A DNA stretch of 64,000 nt from an uncultured Planctomycetota bacterium (GTDB taxonomy: Bacteria; Planctomycetota; Phycisphaerae; UBA1845; UTPLA1), in assembly GCA_900696465.1 (NCBI GenBank), contig CAADGE010000030.1:145414-209413 (forward strand), in the 5' to 3' direction. The notes beneath the pieces are model-generated. The model did not search any database. It was not told where the DNA came from and was given only the letters and a program-made list of their open reading frames with translations. This document shows positions 17,892 through 26,984 of this stretch, piece by piece; within the stretch, counting starts at the first letter, position 1, and every line of letters starts with the position of its first letter. Both the position numbers and the translations under genes were made by a program.

Positions 17892-18755
17892 ATGACCGAT
17901 TTCGTGACATCCCGCCTGCCCGTCGTGATTCTTGCCTGCGGGCGATTCTCGCCAGCGCAGGTTCGGATCGAGGAAGATTCCGCGTCTCGACCGACGACCG
18001 ATGCGCTGGAGGCGGCGATCGCCCGGGAGTGGAACCGGCAGGTTGAATCCGCACGGGGGACCGAGCGTGTACTCTTCGACGGCGCACTGCTTCGGTATGT
18101 TCGCCATGCGATCGTGCCCGGGGCGGATGGTGATACGTTTGTAATGACCGTCGGCCCCACCTGCTATCGCGATTTTGTCGGCACGAATCTCTACAACAAG
18201 CATCGGCTCGAAGAATTCGGCTGGGAACGATTCGCCAACCCGGTCGGCACGACGGCGACGTTGCTGACGCGCGACGGTCGAATCAGCTACGGCCGGCGAT
18301 CCACGCGGGTGTCCTATCACGCCGGACATGTTCACACGTTCGGCGGAGCGCTGGAGCCGGCGGACCGAGCGGCAGACGGCACGATCGACGTCTTTGCGAG
18401 CGTGGCCCGCGAACTGGAAGAAGAACTCGGCCTGCGGCGCGACGAGCTGCACGATCTCGTCTGCGTCGGCATGATCCGTGATCGGGAGATTCATCAACCT
18501 GAGATGCTCTTCGAAGCGCGGCTCGAAATGACGGCCGAAGAGCTTCGTCGCCGCTGGCAGCAAGCCGAAGCAAAAGATGAACATGATGATCTGGTGTCAC
18601 TCTCCGACGCGCCCGACGCCATCGTGTCGTTTATCACGTCCTGCGGTCCCATAGCGCCGGTCGCCGTCGGCGCATTGCTGGTACACGGCCGTCTGAACTG
18701 GGGCGATGACTGGCTGCGTCGAGCGGCGGAGATGCTTTTAAGCCGTCTGCCGTGA
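17892..18755 (+). CDS. Nudix-hydrolase-like protein
   Basis: The ATG at 17892 follows AGGAAATCC and is preferred over the GTG at 17868. The protein is 287 residues. The region HTFGGALEP (148-156) ... RELEEELGL (173-181) is a Nudix box: the catalytic REx2EExG half is intact, but the glycine half is about seven residues too far upstream, as in nucleotide-diphosphate-sugar-type Nudix proteins with an insertion. The N-terminal 120 residues (FDGALLRYV, YRDFVGTNLYN) are a family-specific extension. Nucleoside-diphosphate derivatives are the likely substrate; the exact one is unknown. Confidence 0.75.
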   Translation: MTDFVTSRLPVVILACGRFSPAQVRIEEDSASRPTTDALEAAIAREWNRQVESARGTERVLFDGALLRYVRHAIVPGADGDTFVMTVGPTCYRDFVGTNLYNKHRLEEFGWERFANPVGTTATLLTRDGRISYGRRSTRVSYHAGHVHTFGGALEPADRAADGTIDVFASVARELEEELGLRRDELHDLVCVGMIRDREIHQPEMLFEARLEMTAEELRRRWQQAEAKDEHDDLVSLSDAPDAIVSFITSCGPIAPVAVGALLVHGRLNWGDDWLRRAAEMLLSRLP

Positions 18756-18891
18756 TACGAAGTCGTTGCCGTTCCAGGCGCGCCGTCGCAATCCGTCGGC
18801 ATGGCCTCGAATAATAAATCGATGTGAGTTTTCTAACGCGGTAAGCGGCGGAATTGTGGAAGCGCCGCGGGTGCGTTACTTTAGTCCGTAC

Positions 18892-19950
18892 ATGGCAATG
18901 ACTTTTTCCGACATCGTGAAAGCCTTTGGCTACACCCTCAGTCTTCCGGAGCGGCTGGTGCGGTCGCTGGCCGCGGCCGTCGGCGGGGCAAGCAAACTGC
19001 TCACCGATACGCTGGTGCCTGAACCGTTGCGCAAGACGACGGCCTACACGGCCATCGTCGGCAACACGCAGCGATTTGTCATCGAAAAGGTCGCCGAGGT
19101 GCAGGGGGCGTATCCCGCCGAGCAGCAGGCCGCCCTGCCGGAGAACTTCATCGCCCGCGCGGCTGCGGGAAATGCGATCAACGCGGCGGGGCTGTTCGCG
19201 GTTCACCTTTCGCCGATGTGGGCCTTCGCCTTCATCAGCGACATCGCCAACGGCTCGAAGGTCTATCTCAGTCGCCTCGTCAAAGAGATGAAGGAAAGCG
19301 GCGTTATCGCCCCGGAGACGGAGATCAAGCAGATCGACGACCTACTCGAAGCGCTCGGCAAGGCGGGCAAGGACACGGCGCAGGTCTTTGACCTTCCCCC
19401 GGTGGATGTCGACTCGCTCAAGAAGCTGCGCGACGACTTGACGAATGGGTATTCCAATGTCTTCAAGTGTTCGACGGGCCTGCTGCCGCGCGTGGATAAT
19501 CTGTGGGAGAAGGTCGAATCCGTTGCCCGGCGCGACGGCGTTGCGGTCGAGTCCGTCGTCGGACTGATGACGCTGGACCTGGAGAAGACCGCGGGCAAGG
19601 CGGTGGGCGCGGCCTTCGCAGTGGGCAACGCGACGGCGGACGTGCTCTCCGAGACGATCTTTCAATCCTACGGCGAGACGCTGGCGCGGATTCAGCAGCA
19701 GGGTGCGATCGAATGTCTCGAAGAAGCGAGCAAGCCGTTTCTCGACGCCATCGGCGCGCAGATGTCGAGCAGCAAGCAGACGTGGACGGAGTGGGCGCTG
19801 GCCAAGCTCATCAGCCCGTTTCCGGGACAACATGCCTCTGAAACGGCACTTGCGGAGCACACACAACCCACGATGCCGATCCCATCCCCTGATCCGCTTC
19901 CGGGCACACTGCCGGACTCAACAAAACAAACGCCTGAATCACATCGATAA
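18892..19950 (+). CDS. uncharacterised mostly helical protein
   Basis: Starts at the ATG at 18892 (MAMTFSDIV; a second ATG at 18898 is equally plausible) and has 352 residues. It is predicted helical throughout, with moderately hydrophobic segments around 12-35 and 95-125 (AAAGNAINAAGLFAVHLSPMWAFAF) that may touch a membrane. No catalytic motif is seen. The C-terminal about 45 residues are Pro/Thr/Ser-rich and probably disordered. I do not recognise a family. Its stop is three bases from the RNA structure at 19953. Confidence 0.65.
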   Translation: MAMTFSDIVKAFGYTLSLPERLVRSLAAAVGGASKLLTDTLVPEPLRKTTAYTAIVGNTQRFVIEKVAEVQGAYPAEQQAALPENFIARAAAGNAINAAGLFAVHLSPMWAFAFISDIANGSKVYLSRLVKEMKESGVIAPETEIKQIDDLLEALGKAGKDTAQVFDLPPVDVDSLKKLRDDLTNGYSNVFKCSTGLLPRVDNLWEKVESVARRDGVAVESVVGLMTLDLEKTAGKAVGAAFAVGNATADVLSETIFQSYGETLARIQQQGAIECLEEASKPFLDAIGAQMSSSKQTWTEWALAKLISPFPGQHASETALAEHTQPTMPIPSPDPLPGTLPDSTKQTPESHR

Positions 19951-19952
19951 AA

Positions 19953-20004
19953 AGTATCATCGCAAGAATCTCGCATGACGCGAATTTGATACTATGCGAT
20001 TCTT
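19953..20004 (+). other. interleaved inverted repeats (possible RNA pseudoknot or switch)
   Basis: Arm A AGTATCA (19953-19959) pairs perfectly with TGATACT (19987-19993). Arm B AAGAAT..CGCAT (19964-19976, 2-base bulge) pairs with ATGCGATTCTT (19994-20004). The order is A-B-A'-B' and the two 3' arms abut, as in an H-type pseudoknot with stacked stems or two mutually exclusive hairpins. It begins right after the stop codon of the preceding gene; no U-run follows. Function unknown. Confidence 0.45.
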
Positions 20005-20169
20005 CTTATCAGGTATTGGCTGGCGCAGCTCCTTGTGTCGGCAGTCAGTTAAGATTTCCTGAGTTTAGTCATTTGACAAAGCGGAGGGGGGGTATCATAG
20101 CTCCTAATTGAGATGTCATCGGCTGATGCCTTCGATTACAATCACATCATTCTGAAATTGGAGAACGTC

Positions 20170-21057
20170 ATGTCGAAGACCGTTCGAGGATTAATTGCGG
20201 TCACTCTACTGATCCATTTATGGCCTGTTTCTCAGCGACTTTTCGCCGATCCCGTGCCCGCCCAAACCGTTTTGATTTACTGTGATTCTTCACCCGGTGC
20301 AGCCGCGTTCGCGGCAATATGGCAGGCCACGCTCAGCGCGGAATCGAGTGAATGGCACACTGCGTTATCTGCTGAGAGTTTTGCGACACAGCTGGGCGGC
20401 GGGAACTGGAATCAAGTTGTCGTCCTGGCGAAGTACTCGTCAGAAACCCCTGCTTACGCGGGCGCGCTAAGCGCTTATGCTCAGGCACACTCCGAGAAAA
20501 CCATCAACCTATGGTTCTGGCACGACAACGGTGAGCAATACGGCACGGATAAGGCGGTCCTCGGAACGACCGCGATGTGCACTTGGCGCCACGGCAGAAC
20601 GACTACGGCCTACGCGTCTGTGGGACATGGCAGCGGCGACCATGCGAGCGCAGCAACGATCGATGGATTCCAGTTTCCTGCATTTCAGGGCATTCAGACC
20701 GTTGCGTTGACCACATGGAAGTCATTTACACTTTCGGACCCATCAAATGGCTCCCCCAAGTTCATTATCGTCTACGACCCTTGTAACTTGATCGACTTGA
20801 CCGAGTACATACTGGCCGTACAAACATGTAAGAACAATCGTAACGAGCACGAAGACATTTGTGATGAGATGTATGGACCCGGCAACGAAGGCCCCGGCGA
20901 TCCTCCTGCATTCCTGGAATGCATGCAAGAGGCGAGCAAGAACTTTAGTAACTGTATCAAGCAGGCTTATTCTCTGTGGAGCATCAGGGTGAAGCGATGT
21001 CAGCGACACTTGGAAGAGGCGACTTCACAGCCGGCAGACGACCCCGGCGGCGGATGA
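20170..21057 (+). CDS. secreted protein of unknown function, cysteine-rich C-terminus, low GC
   Basis: The ATG at 20170 has GGAG 8 bases upstream. A signal peptide ends near RLFA|DPVPA. The 295-residue protein has a mixed alpha/beta body (VLIYCDSSPGAAAFAAIW, NQVVVLAKYSSETP, TINLWFWHDNGEQYG) that looks like one compact domain. Its C-terminal 90 residues carry five cysteines spaced through charged helices (CNLIDL, VQTCKNN, EDICDEM, LECMQE, NCIKQAY). Base composition is well below its neighbours (45% GC at 20161-20220 and 42% at 20821-20880 by hand count), hinting at transfer. A TTGACA lies at 20073, but the nearest -10-like hexamer is only 14 bases away. Confidence 0.7.
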   Translation: MSKTVRGLIAVTLLIHLWPVSQRLFADPVPAQTVLIYCDSSPGAAAFAAIWQATLSAESSEWHTALSAESFATQLGGGNWNQVVVLAKYSSETPAYAGALSAYAQAHSEKTINLWFWHDNGEQYGTDKAVLGTTAMCTWRHGRTTTAYASVGHGSGDHASAATIDGFQFPAFQGIQTVALTTWKSFTLSDPSNGSPKFIIVYDPCNLIDLTEYILAVQTCKNNRNEHEDICDEMYGPGNEGPGDPPAFLECMQEASKNFSNCIKQAYSLWSIRVKRCQRHLEEATSQPADDPGGG

Positions 21058-21159
21058 TTCATCGCACCGCATGGCCCTCTGCGACATGAGACACAAAGAG
21101 GCAGCCAGGAAGCCGCCCACGGAGTTGATGCTACAACTAGGTATACCCCTTCATCTCGA

Positions 21160-22491
21160 TCAGGCCTGACCCGACTTTGCACGCTGCGCCCACTCAGCCA
21201 GTCTCGTCATGCCTTCGAGTACGTTACCGCAGCAGGTCTGGATGAGCTCTTCCGGCAGTTCCTGGTCAAGCGGAATTGTCTCGCTGGCGGCCAGGGCCTT
21301 CGTGCCGTCGAAGTCAACATACGCCAGCCGCGCCGTCAACTCCGAGCGCGACTGACCGAACGACACGCCCGGCAGGATGGCCACGCCGGCTTCAGCGAGC
21401 AGTCGGTCACAAAGCGTCCTTCCGTCCTTGATGCCGCGGGCGGCCATCGCATCTCTTAGCGGCGTGAAATCAAGAAACAGATAGAAGCTGCCGACCGGAT
21501 CGTGCAGCCGGATGCCGCCCTGCCGCAGAATTGCCACGCTGCGCTTCGCTATCGCCTCGAGCACGCGGCGGGCATGCCACAGATATCGCTCGATCTCGAC
21601 GCCGCAGTGAAACGCCTGAATCGCGGCGTACTGGATCGGCGCACTGACCGACGTGTACGTCTCGCTGGCCACGGCGGACATGGCATCGACCAGCCAGTCG
21701 AGGTCTTTCGGAAAGGTAAACGTGCCCAGCCGCCAGCCGCCGGCGCCGCACCACTTGGAAAGGCCGGAACTGACGATCGTCCCCTCGGGGTAGAAGCGGG
21801 CGATGGAAACGTGCTCGCCTTTGAAGTGCAGTTGGCCGTATATTTCGTCGGAGAGAAGGATGACGCCGTACTTGCGTGCCACTTCGGCGATCTGCTTGAG
21901 TTCATCCACGCTGTAGGTCGTGCCCGTCGGATTGCTGGGATAGTTGAGCACCATGAGGCGCGGGCGGTGGTCGTCGCCGACAAGGTCGAGCGAGCGCTGA
22001 AACTGCTCGGCGGTGATCTTCCAGCCAGATTCGTAAGTGGTATGAATCAGACTGATGCGGCGGCCGATGATCCGGGCCTGCGGCCAGTAGGAAACCCAGC
22101 ACGGCGGCGTGAGCAGGATTTCGCCGTAGTAGACGATCTGCAGCAGGAACATCAGCTCTTTCGAGCCGGGGCCGACCAGAACGCCGTCGGAGTGCGTGTC
22201 GATCTGATCCTTCTTGCGATGGTACTCCGCGACGGCGTCGCGCAATGCGGGAAGGCCCTTCACAGGGAGATAGTCTTTCTCTGGCGCCGCCAGCCGCAGG
22301 GCTTCGACGATCGTCGTCGGCACCGGAAACGGCGACTGCCCCAGACCGAAGTCGTAGACACTGCGCCCCTGACGGCGCAGCTCTCGACATTTGTCCTTGA
22401 TGGCCAGCGTCGGCGACTGGCCCATGCCGCGGATGTTGAGGTTGAGACTGACGGGCTTGGGGGCGTTCATATTCCGGGTCTTGATGGACAT
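21160..22491 (-). CDS. class I/II PLP-dependent aminotransferase (aspartate aminotransferase-like)
   Basis: A 443-residue fold-type I aminotransferase. Landmarks: VGPGSKELMFLLQ (cofactor phosphate region), NYPSNPTGT (183-191), the DEIYG pyridine-ring aspartate (215), SGLSKWCGAGGWRLG with the Schiff-base lysine K246 and the arginine at 254. The C-terminal SFYLFLDF and LLAEAGVAILPGVSFG are family features. The N-terminus (RGMGQSPTLAIKDKCRELRRQG) is the type seen in aspartate/tyrosine aminotransferase relatives. The ATG at 22491 or 22470 could be the start; neither has a clear ribosome site. Substrate unknown. Confidence 0.9.
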   Translation of the reverse strand: MSIKTRNMNAPKPVSLNLNIRGMGQSPTLAIKDKCRELRRQGRSVYDFGLGQSPFPVPTTIVEALRLAAPEKDYLPVKGLPALRDAVAEYHRKKDQIDTHSDGVLVGPGSKELMFLLQIVYYGEILLTPPCWVSYWPQARIIGRRISLIHTTYESGWKITAEQFQRSLDLVGDDHRPRLMVLNYPSNPTGTTYSVDELKQIAEVARKYGVILLSDEIYGQLHFKGEHVSIARFYPEGTIVSSGLSKWCGAGGWRLGTFTFPKDLDWLVDAMSAVASETYTSVSAPIQYAAIQAFHCGVEIERYLWHARRVLEAIAKRSVAILRQGGIRLHDPVGSFYLFLDFTPLRDAMAARGIKDGRTLCDRLLAEAGVAILPGVSFGQSRSELTARLAYVDFDGTKALAASETIPLDQELPEELIQTCCGNVLEGMTRLAEWAQRAKSGQA

Positions 22492-22591
22492 GATATCGGT
22501 GCCGAGAGCTGTTAGCCAGTGGCCGTTAAATAGGGCCTGCGGGTACTGACGAACAGCCACTTGTTAACAACTAATGGCTGTTGATCTCCTA

Positions 22592-23044
22592 TCAATCCCC
22601 GGTCCCCAGGTCCTCCGTGAAGGTGTAGAGCACGAGGTGCTCCTCCTGTTCCTTGTGGTGCTCGACGTAGGCGAGAAACATCCCGATTCGAGCGATCGAA
22701 TGGCGGATGAGCAGACTGTCTGCCGGTTGGAGTTCCGCGAGGGCGGCGTCGATCTGGTCGGCAAGCCGCTCCATTTCGTTGTGCTCATGATGCAGGGAAT
22801 CGATCTGCGGGGCGAGCGTCGGCCGTCGCTTGAGCACGCCTTTCATATAACCGCCGCTCTCCTCGAGGGCCATGTGTTTCTTCAAATGCTGCTTGAGTTC
22901 ATTGAAGCGCTCGCGCAGCTCGGGCAGCCAGCCGGCGCGGCCGGCCACCGGCGGGACCGCAAGCAGCTTGCGCAGCGCGTAAACCTGTTCCTGTACAATC
23001 GCGTGCTCTTCCGACAGCCAGTGTGCGATCTCGCGCGGGGACAT
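22592..23044 (-). CDS. hemerythrin/HHE-domain protein
   Basis: A 150-residue four-helix bundle with the HHE metal ligands in order: HAIVQEQ (helix 1), HLKKHMALEE (helix 2), HHEHNEME (helix 3) and VEHHKEQEEHL (helix 4). A very strong ribosome site (AAGGAGGTGACGC) precedes the ATG at 23044. Such proteins bind a di-iron or haem-independent metal centre and serve in oxygen or nitric-oxide sensing or iron-sulfur repair. It is unlinked to a known partner; the KamA-type iron-sulfur protein is the next gene upstream. Confidence 0.9.
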   Translation of the reverse strand: MSPREIAHWLSEEHAIVQEQVYALRKLLAVPPVAGRAGWLPELRERFNELKQHLKKHMALEESGGYMKGVLKRRPTLAPQIDSLHHEHNEMERLADQIDAALAELQPADSLLIRHSIARIGMFLAYVEHHKEQEEHLVLYTFTEDLGTGD

Positions 23045-23151
23045 GCGTCACCTCCTTGCAGCAAAACGATGATCGTGCGCGACTAAAACCGATGGACTGC
23101 AATCCCTCGGCTCCTTGAAGCAGGTCGGATGCCTCCCACCATCCTACGTCA

Positions 23152-24342
23152 TCAATCCGGGCCGTAGGTGTAATCGAACTTCGCCGACGGTGAGAACCTC
23201 GGCGACTCGCCCACGTCTACCGGCTCGAGCTGATCCAGCCAGAAGGCGTCGTCATTACGTTTGTAAACCATGAAGCGGCCGCGCAGTGCAGCGTCTTTGG
23301 CGCGATGATAGCGCAGGTAGATGTGCTTCGCGTCGACCCCGAGAATCTCGATCTTGCCCGTTTCGTGAGACATGGAGTACCGCGGACGCCGCGCCAGGCC
23401 GGAGCCGTAGCGCAGGGCCTCACGGAAAATCTCCCAGCCGCGCACGATCGGCACTTCGTACGGCTCGTTGCCGGCCGTCGGCCGCCCCTGAAAGAGGTAG
23501 TACGGCGGACAACCCATCCACGAGAGTTGCCGGAACATCGTCGACAGCACCTTCGGATCGTCGTTGATGCCCTTGATGAGCGGGCATTGATTGACGCAGA
23601 TCACGCCGCTTTTGATGAAACAGTCGATGCCTTCGACGGCCGGATCGGTCAGCTCCCGGGGATGGTCAAAATGCGCCATGAGGTAAATCCGCCGGCGCGG
23701 CTCGGAATACTTTCGCAGGGCATCCTGCAATGCTTCGTCGTTCAGAATTCGCCAGGGATCGAAGGCCGGCATCTTTGAGCCGATGCGGATGATCTTCACG
23801 TGCGGGATGGCGCGAATCTTTTCCAGGATTTCCGTAATTCGCCGCGTACTCATCAAGAGCGGGTCGCCCCCGGTGAGCAGGACATTGGTCACTTCCGGAT
23901 GCTCCGCGATGTAGCGAAGACCCTCAGAGACGTCGTTCGTCACTTCGTCGTTCTCATCCATGAAAAGCCGCTTGCGGAAACAGTAGCGGCAGTAGGCCCC
24001 GCACACCTCGTTGCACAGCAGGAGCACGGTCTCCGGATACTTGTGCTGTACGCCCTTTGCAACGGTGACGGCGGCCTCATTGCTGGCATCGAGCTGGCCC
24101 CAGTCACTCAACTCCTCCACGCGGGGAATGATGAGTTGCTTGATCGGATCGGCCGGGTCCTCCCAGTTGATGAGGCCGAGGTAGTAATCGTTCGCCCGGA
24201 AGACGTACTTCTCGGCGACTTTCTTGAGCTTTTCGCGCTCGTCGGGCGGAATGTTTGGAATCTTGTCGAGGTCTTTGACGTACTTGACACGCCGGGGCGC
24301 GCCGGCCGCCTGATCGACCTGGGGTAGGGTGATGGTGCTCAT
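23152..24342 (-). CDS. KamA-family radical SAM aminomutase-like protein
   Basis: A 396-residue radical-SAM/PLP protein of the lysine 2,3-aminomutase family. The iron-sulfur cysteines are C114, C118 and C121 (CGAYCRYCFRKR), followed by LLTGGDPLL and LIKGINDD. The PLP lysine by alignment is K330 (HETGKIEI). In characterised lysine aminomutase the lysine is preceded by an aspartate that binds the substrate epsilon-amino group; here that position is not acidic (SMSHETGK), so free lysine is unlikely as substrate. Glutamate-type aminomutase or a protein-modifying role is possible. Confidence 0.88.
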   Translation of the reverse strand: MSTITLPQVDQAAGAPRRVKYVKDLDKIPNIPPDEREKLKKVAEKYVFRANDYYLGLINWEDPADPIKQLIIPRVEELSDWGQLDASNEAAVTVAKGVQHKYPETVLLLCNEVCGAYCRYCFRKRLFMDENDEVTNDVSEGLRYIAEHPEVTNVLLTGGDPLLMSTRRITEILEKIRAIPHVKIIRIGSKMPAFDPWRILNDEALQDALRKYSEPRRRIYLMAHFDHPRELTDPAVEGIDCFIKSGVICVNQCPLIKGINDDPKVLSTMFRQLSWMGCPPYYLFQGRPTAGNEPYEVPIVRGWEIFREALRYGSGLARRPRYSMSHETGKIEILGVDAKHIYLRYHRAKDAALRGRFMVYKRNDDAFWLDQLEPVDVGESPRFSPSAKFDYTYGPD

Positions 24343-24563
24343 GGTCCGTCTCCGGTGTTCGGGCCAAAGTTACCAACCGCCGCGAGGGCGAAACGTCCGT
24401 GCCTCCTGTGGGTGCGCCACGTGATGATGGTGCCGCAAGAATCGTGTCGGGCATCCGCCGCCGGCGTAAGAACTGCCGTGCGCGGCGAATCTGGATTCGC
24501 TTAATCAAATTGTAGCGCAGGAGACCGGATCGGGCAATGAAAAACCGCCGACACGCCGACGAT

Positions 24564-25619
24564 TCATCCGCACGACTGCGCGGGCGCTTCGAGGAGGTCC
24601 TTCGAGGGAGTGGCGCAGACAAATTGATCGGGCGTGTCCGAATCCGGCGGCCCGCCGCGCTCGCGATCGGTGTCGACTGCCTGCTCGGAAAGCGAAACGG
24701 GTTCGGCGCGAGACTGTGCCGACGTGATGAACGCCACCGCCGCAACGATCACCGCCGTGGCGAGAAAGGTCCGGCTGCTGAGTCCTTCCCGTCCAAACGC
24801 CCAGCCGAGAAAGACGGCGACGACCGGGTTCACGTAGGCATAGGTCGCCACGCGCGACGGCGTGCTGACCTGCATCAGCCACATGTATGCGGTGAAGCCG
24901 ATGATCGAACCAAATAAGATCAGGTAAAGAAGCGACATCGCGGACTTGATCGATACCGCCGGCAGGTTCAGCATCGCCCACTCACCGGCGATCGTGCCGC
25001 TGACCAGGTGCAGAATGCCTGCGGAGATCATCTGCATCGACGCCGTGAGATACGGCGATGACGGCTTTGCCGCGCGACGCGAAAAGAGCGAGCCGGCGCT
25101 CCAGACGAAACACGCGAGTATCAGTACCACGGCCCCGGTAAGATCGACGCGCGATTCACCCGCGAGATTTTCCGGGCCGGTCAGAATGCCCACGCCGATC
25201 AGACCCAGCACCAAACCGGCGATGACCATCGGCGTCGGCCGCGTGCCGCGCGGACGGATCCATTCAAGCAACACCATGCAGATCGGTACGACAGCGACCA
25301 GCAGCGCGGTCAGCCCACTGGGCACGCGTGTCTGGGCCCAGACGACGCACCCGTTGGCGATGTAGAGCAACGCGCCGCCGACGATGGCCGCATCGCGCCA
25401 CTGACGCAGGGTCGGACGCGTCGCACGCGGCCGCGCCCACACATAAAGCGCCGTGCCGGCGAGAATGAACCGCACACCGGGCAGCAGAAAGACCGTCGGC
25501 AGCGTCTCAAGACAGAACTTGATGCCGAGATACGTCGAGCCCCAGATCAGGTAAACCGAGAGATAAGCAAGGATGATCTTGTAGAGCGGAGGATCGTTTG
25601 ACGAATGCTGTCCGACCAT
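24564..25619 (-). CDS. EamA/DMT-superfamily transporter
   Basis: A 351-residue inner-membrane protein with ten hydrophobic helices in two homologous halves (YLIWGSTYLGIKF at helix 1, GGALLYIANGCVVWAQ, and in the second half FGSIIGFTAYMWLM, YVNPVVAVFLGW). This is the EamA layout, normally exporting amino acids or other small metabolites. The last about 45 residues are polar and probably cytosolic. The gene stands alone; substrate unknown. Confidence 0.92.
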   Translation of the reverse strand: MVGQHSSNDPPLYKIILAYLSVYLIWGSTYLGIKFCLETLPTVFLLPGVRFILAGTALYVWARPRATRPTLRQWRDAAIVGGALLYIANGCVVWAQTRVPSGLTALLVAVVPICMVLLEWIRPRGTRPTPMVIAGLVLGLIGVGILTGPENLAGESRVDLTGAVVLILACFVWSAGSLFSRRAAKPSSPYLTASMQMISAGILHLVSGTIAGEWAMLNLPAVSIKSAMSLLYLILFGSIIGFTAYMWLMQVSTPSRVATYAYVNPVVAVFLGWAFGREGLSSRTFLATAVIVAAVAFITSAQSRAEPVSLSEQAVDTDRERGGPPDSDTPDQFVCATPSKDLLEAPAQSCG

Positions 25620-25754
25620 TCAGGCGTCTTTCCCGGGCAGCCGCCGTCTGGCGCGTCCAACAGACGCGAACAGTCTCAACAGGCGGTGCGGTGACTGATT
25701 CCGATGTACTACGAACGCGGCATACGCCGGTTCAGAAACAACTTCGGAATGTAG

Positions 25755-26876
25755 TCAGCCGACCGGCTCCCGGCCACGATCCGTCGGGTAACTCAGCGGA
25801 TTGGACCCGACCCGTGTTGCCTGTTCCAGTTCCAGGAAGTACTGCTTTCGCCAGAGGCCGCCGCCGTAGCCGCCCAGCTTGCCGTCCTTGTTCACCACGC
25901 GATGACAAGGAATAACGATGGCAATGCGGTTGGCCCCGTTGGCCGTCCCCACGGCTCGCTGTGCGCCGGGCCTGCCTGCTCGCCGTGCCAGGGTTTCGTA
26001 GGAAATCGTTTGCCCGTAGGGGATCTTCAGCAGCTCGCTCCAGACGCGCATCTGAAAGGGCGTCCCGGGATAGATCAGCGGCACGCTGAAATTGCGGAGC
26101 CGACGGTCGAAATAGCGATCCAGCTCCGATCGCAGTCGGTCCAGCAGCCGATGCCGCCCCGGCACCACCGCGCAGCCAAGCCGCCGCTGAACAGCTTCGA
26201 TCTGCTTCTGAAGAGCGCGCCGCTCGCAGAACTCCAGAAGGCAGACACCCTTGTCCGTCGCACCGGCCAGAAGCGGGCCGACCGGACTTTCAAACATCGC
26301 TGTGACCACGTGCTCCGCCGCGCGACTCTTGCCGGGCGGCTTGCCGAACACCCGTGCAAAGGCATCGCGGAAGCCGCTTTCCGACTGATAGCCGGTGTCC
26401 AGGGCGACATGTGACAAGCGGCCGCCTTCGCGGATGTTCGCCAGCGCCTCGCCGAGACGCCGTGCCCGACTGTAGGCCTGAAATGTCATGCCGTAATGCG
26501 ACTGGAAGTATCGACGTGCCCGCGCAGGATCGATGGTCATCTTTCGAAGCTCGGTGTCCGACACGCGATCGTCTGGAGATCGTTCGACTCGATCGAGCAG
26601 CCGGCGCACCCAGTCCGGAGGTCGACCATTGGTGTCCAGCGGGCGACACCGCTTGCAGGGCCGATAGCCGGCGAACAGGGCGTCACGGCCAGCCCGATAG
26701 TATTCCACATTGCGGGCCAGCGGTTTTCGCGCCGGGCACGACGGCCTGCAGAAGACGCCGGTCGTGCGCACGGCGACCACGAAAATGCCGTCGTACGCGG
26801 CATCCCGCCGCTCGACGGCGTGATACATTTCCCGATTCGATGGCCGCTTCCCGCGGGTGGTGCTGATCGCATTCAT
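25755..26876 (-). CDS. ada: bifunctional Ada: alkylation-response activator and O6-methylguanine-DNA methyltransferase
   Basis: Full-length Ada (373 residues). The N-terminal zinc domain has C43, C47, C74 and C77 (VFCRPSC ... YRPCKRC), one of which takes the methyl group from phosphotriesters and turns the protein into an activator. An AraC-type helix-turn-helix follows (about 95-185, RARRYFQSHYGMTFQAYSR). The C-terminal suicide methyltransferase has IVIPCHRVV with the acceptor Cys324. All catalytic cysteines are present. Probably self-regulated as in other bacteria; I did not find an operator. Confidence 0.95.
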   Translation of the reverse strand: MNAISTTRGKRPSNREMYHAVERRDAAYDGIFVVAVRTTGVFCRPSCPARKPLARNVEYYRAGRDALFAGYRPCKRCRPLDTNGRPPDWVRRLLDRVERSPDDRVSDTELRKMTIDPARARRYFQSHYGMTFQAYSRARRLGEALANIREGGRLSHVALDTGYQSESGFRDAFARVFGKPPGKSRAAEHVVTAMFESPVGPLLAGATDKGVCLLEFCERRALQKQIEAVQRRLGCAVVPGRHRLLDRLRSELDRYFDRRLRNFSVPLIYPGTPFQMRVWSELLKIPYGQTISYETLARRAGRPGAQRAVGTANGANRIAIVIPCHRVVNKDGKLGGYGGGLWRKQYFLELEQATRVGSNPLSYPTDRGREPVG

Positions 26877-26984
26877 CTATTGCTTCCCCGAAATCTTCAG
26901 GAAAGCTTACGAGCCGGCCGGTGCGGCCGCCACCGATTCCTGAGCGCGGAATTCAAATCGCCAAAACCGCATCGCACGCATGAA

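Noticed and set aside
20073..20098. TTGACA with TATCAT upstream of the low-GC secreted gene as a promoter
   Set aside because: The spacing is only 14 bases and it is interrupted by a G-run; not convincing as a standard promoter.
22552..22582. Hairpin AACAGCCA/TGGCTGTT after the hemerythrin gene
   Set aside because: Eight-base stem with a self-complementary TTGTTAACAA part but no U-run on either strand, so I did not list it as a terminator.
21160..24342. Amino-acid biosynthesis cluster from the aminotransferase and KamA
   Set aside because: The genes are separated by a hemerythrin gene and gaps of about 100 bases, and no third pathway enzyme is present.
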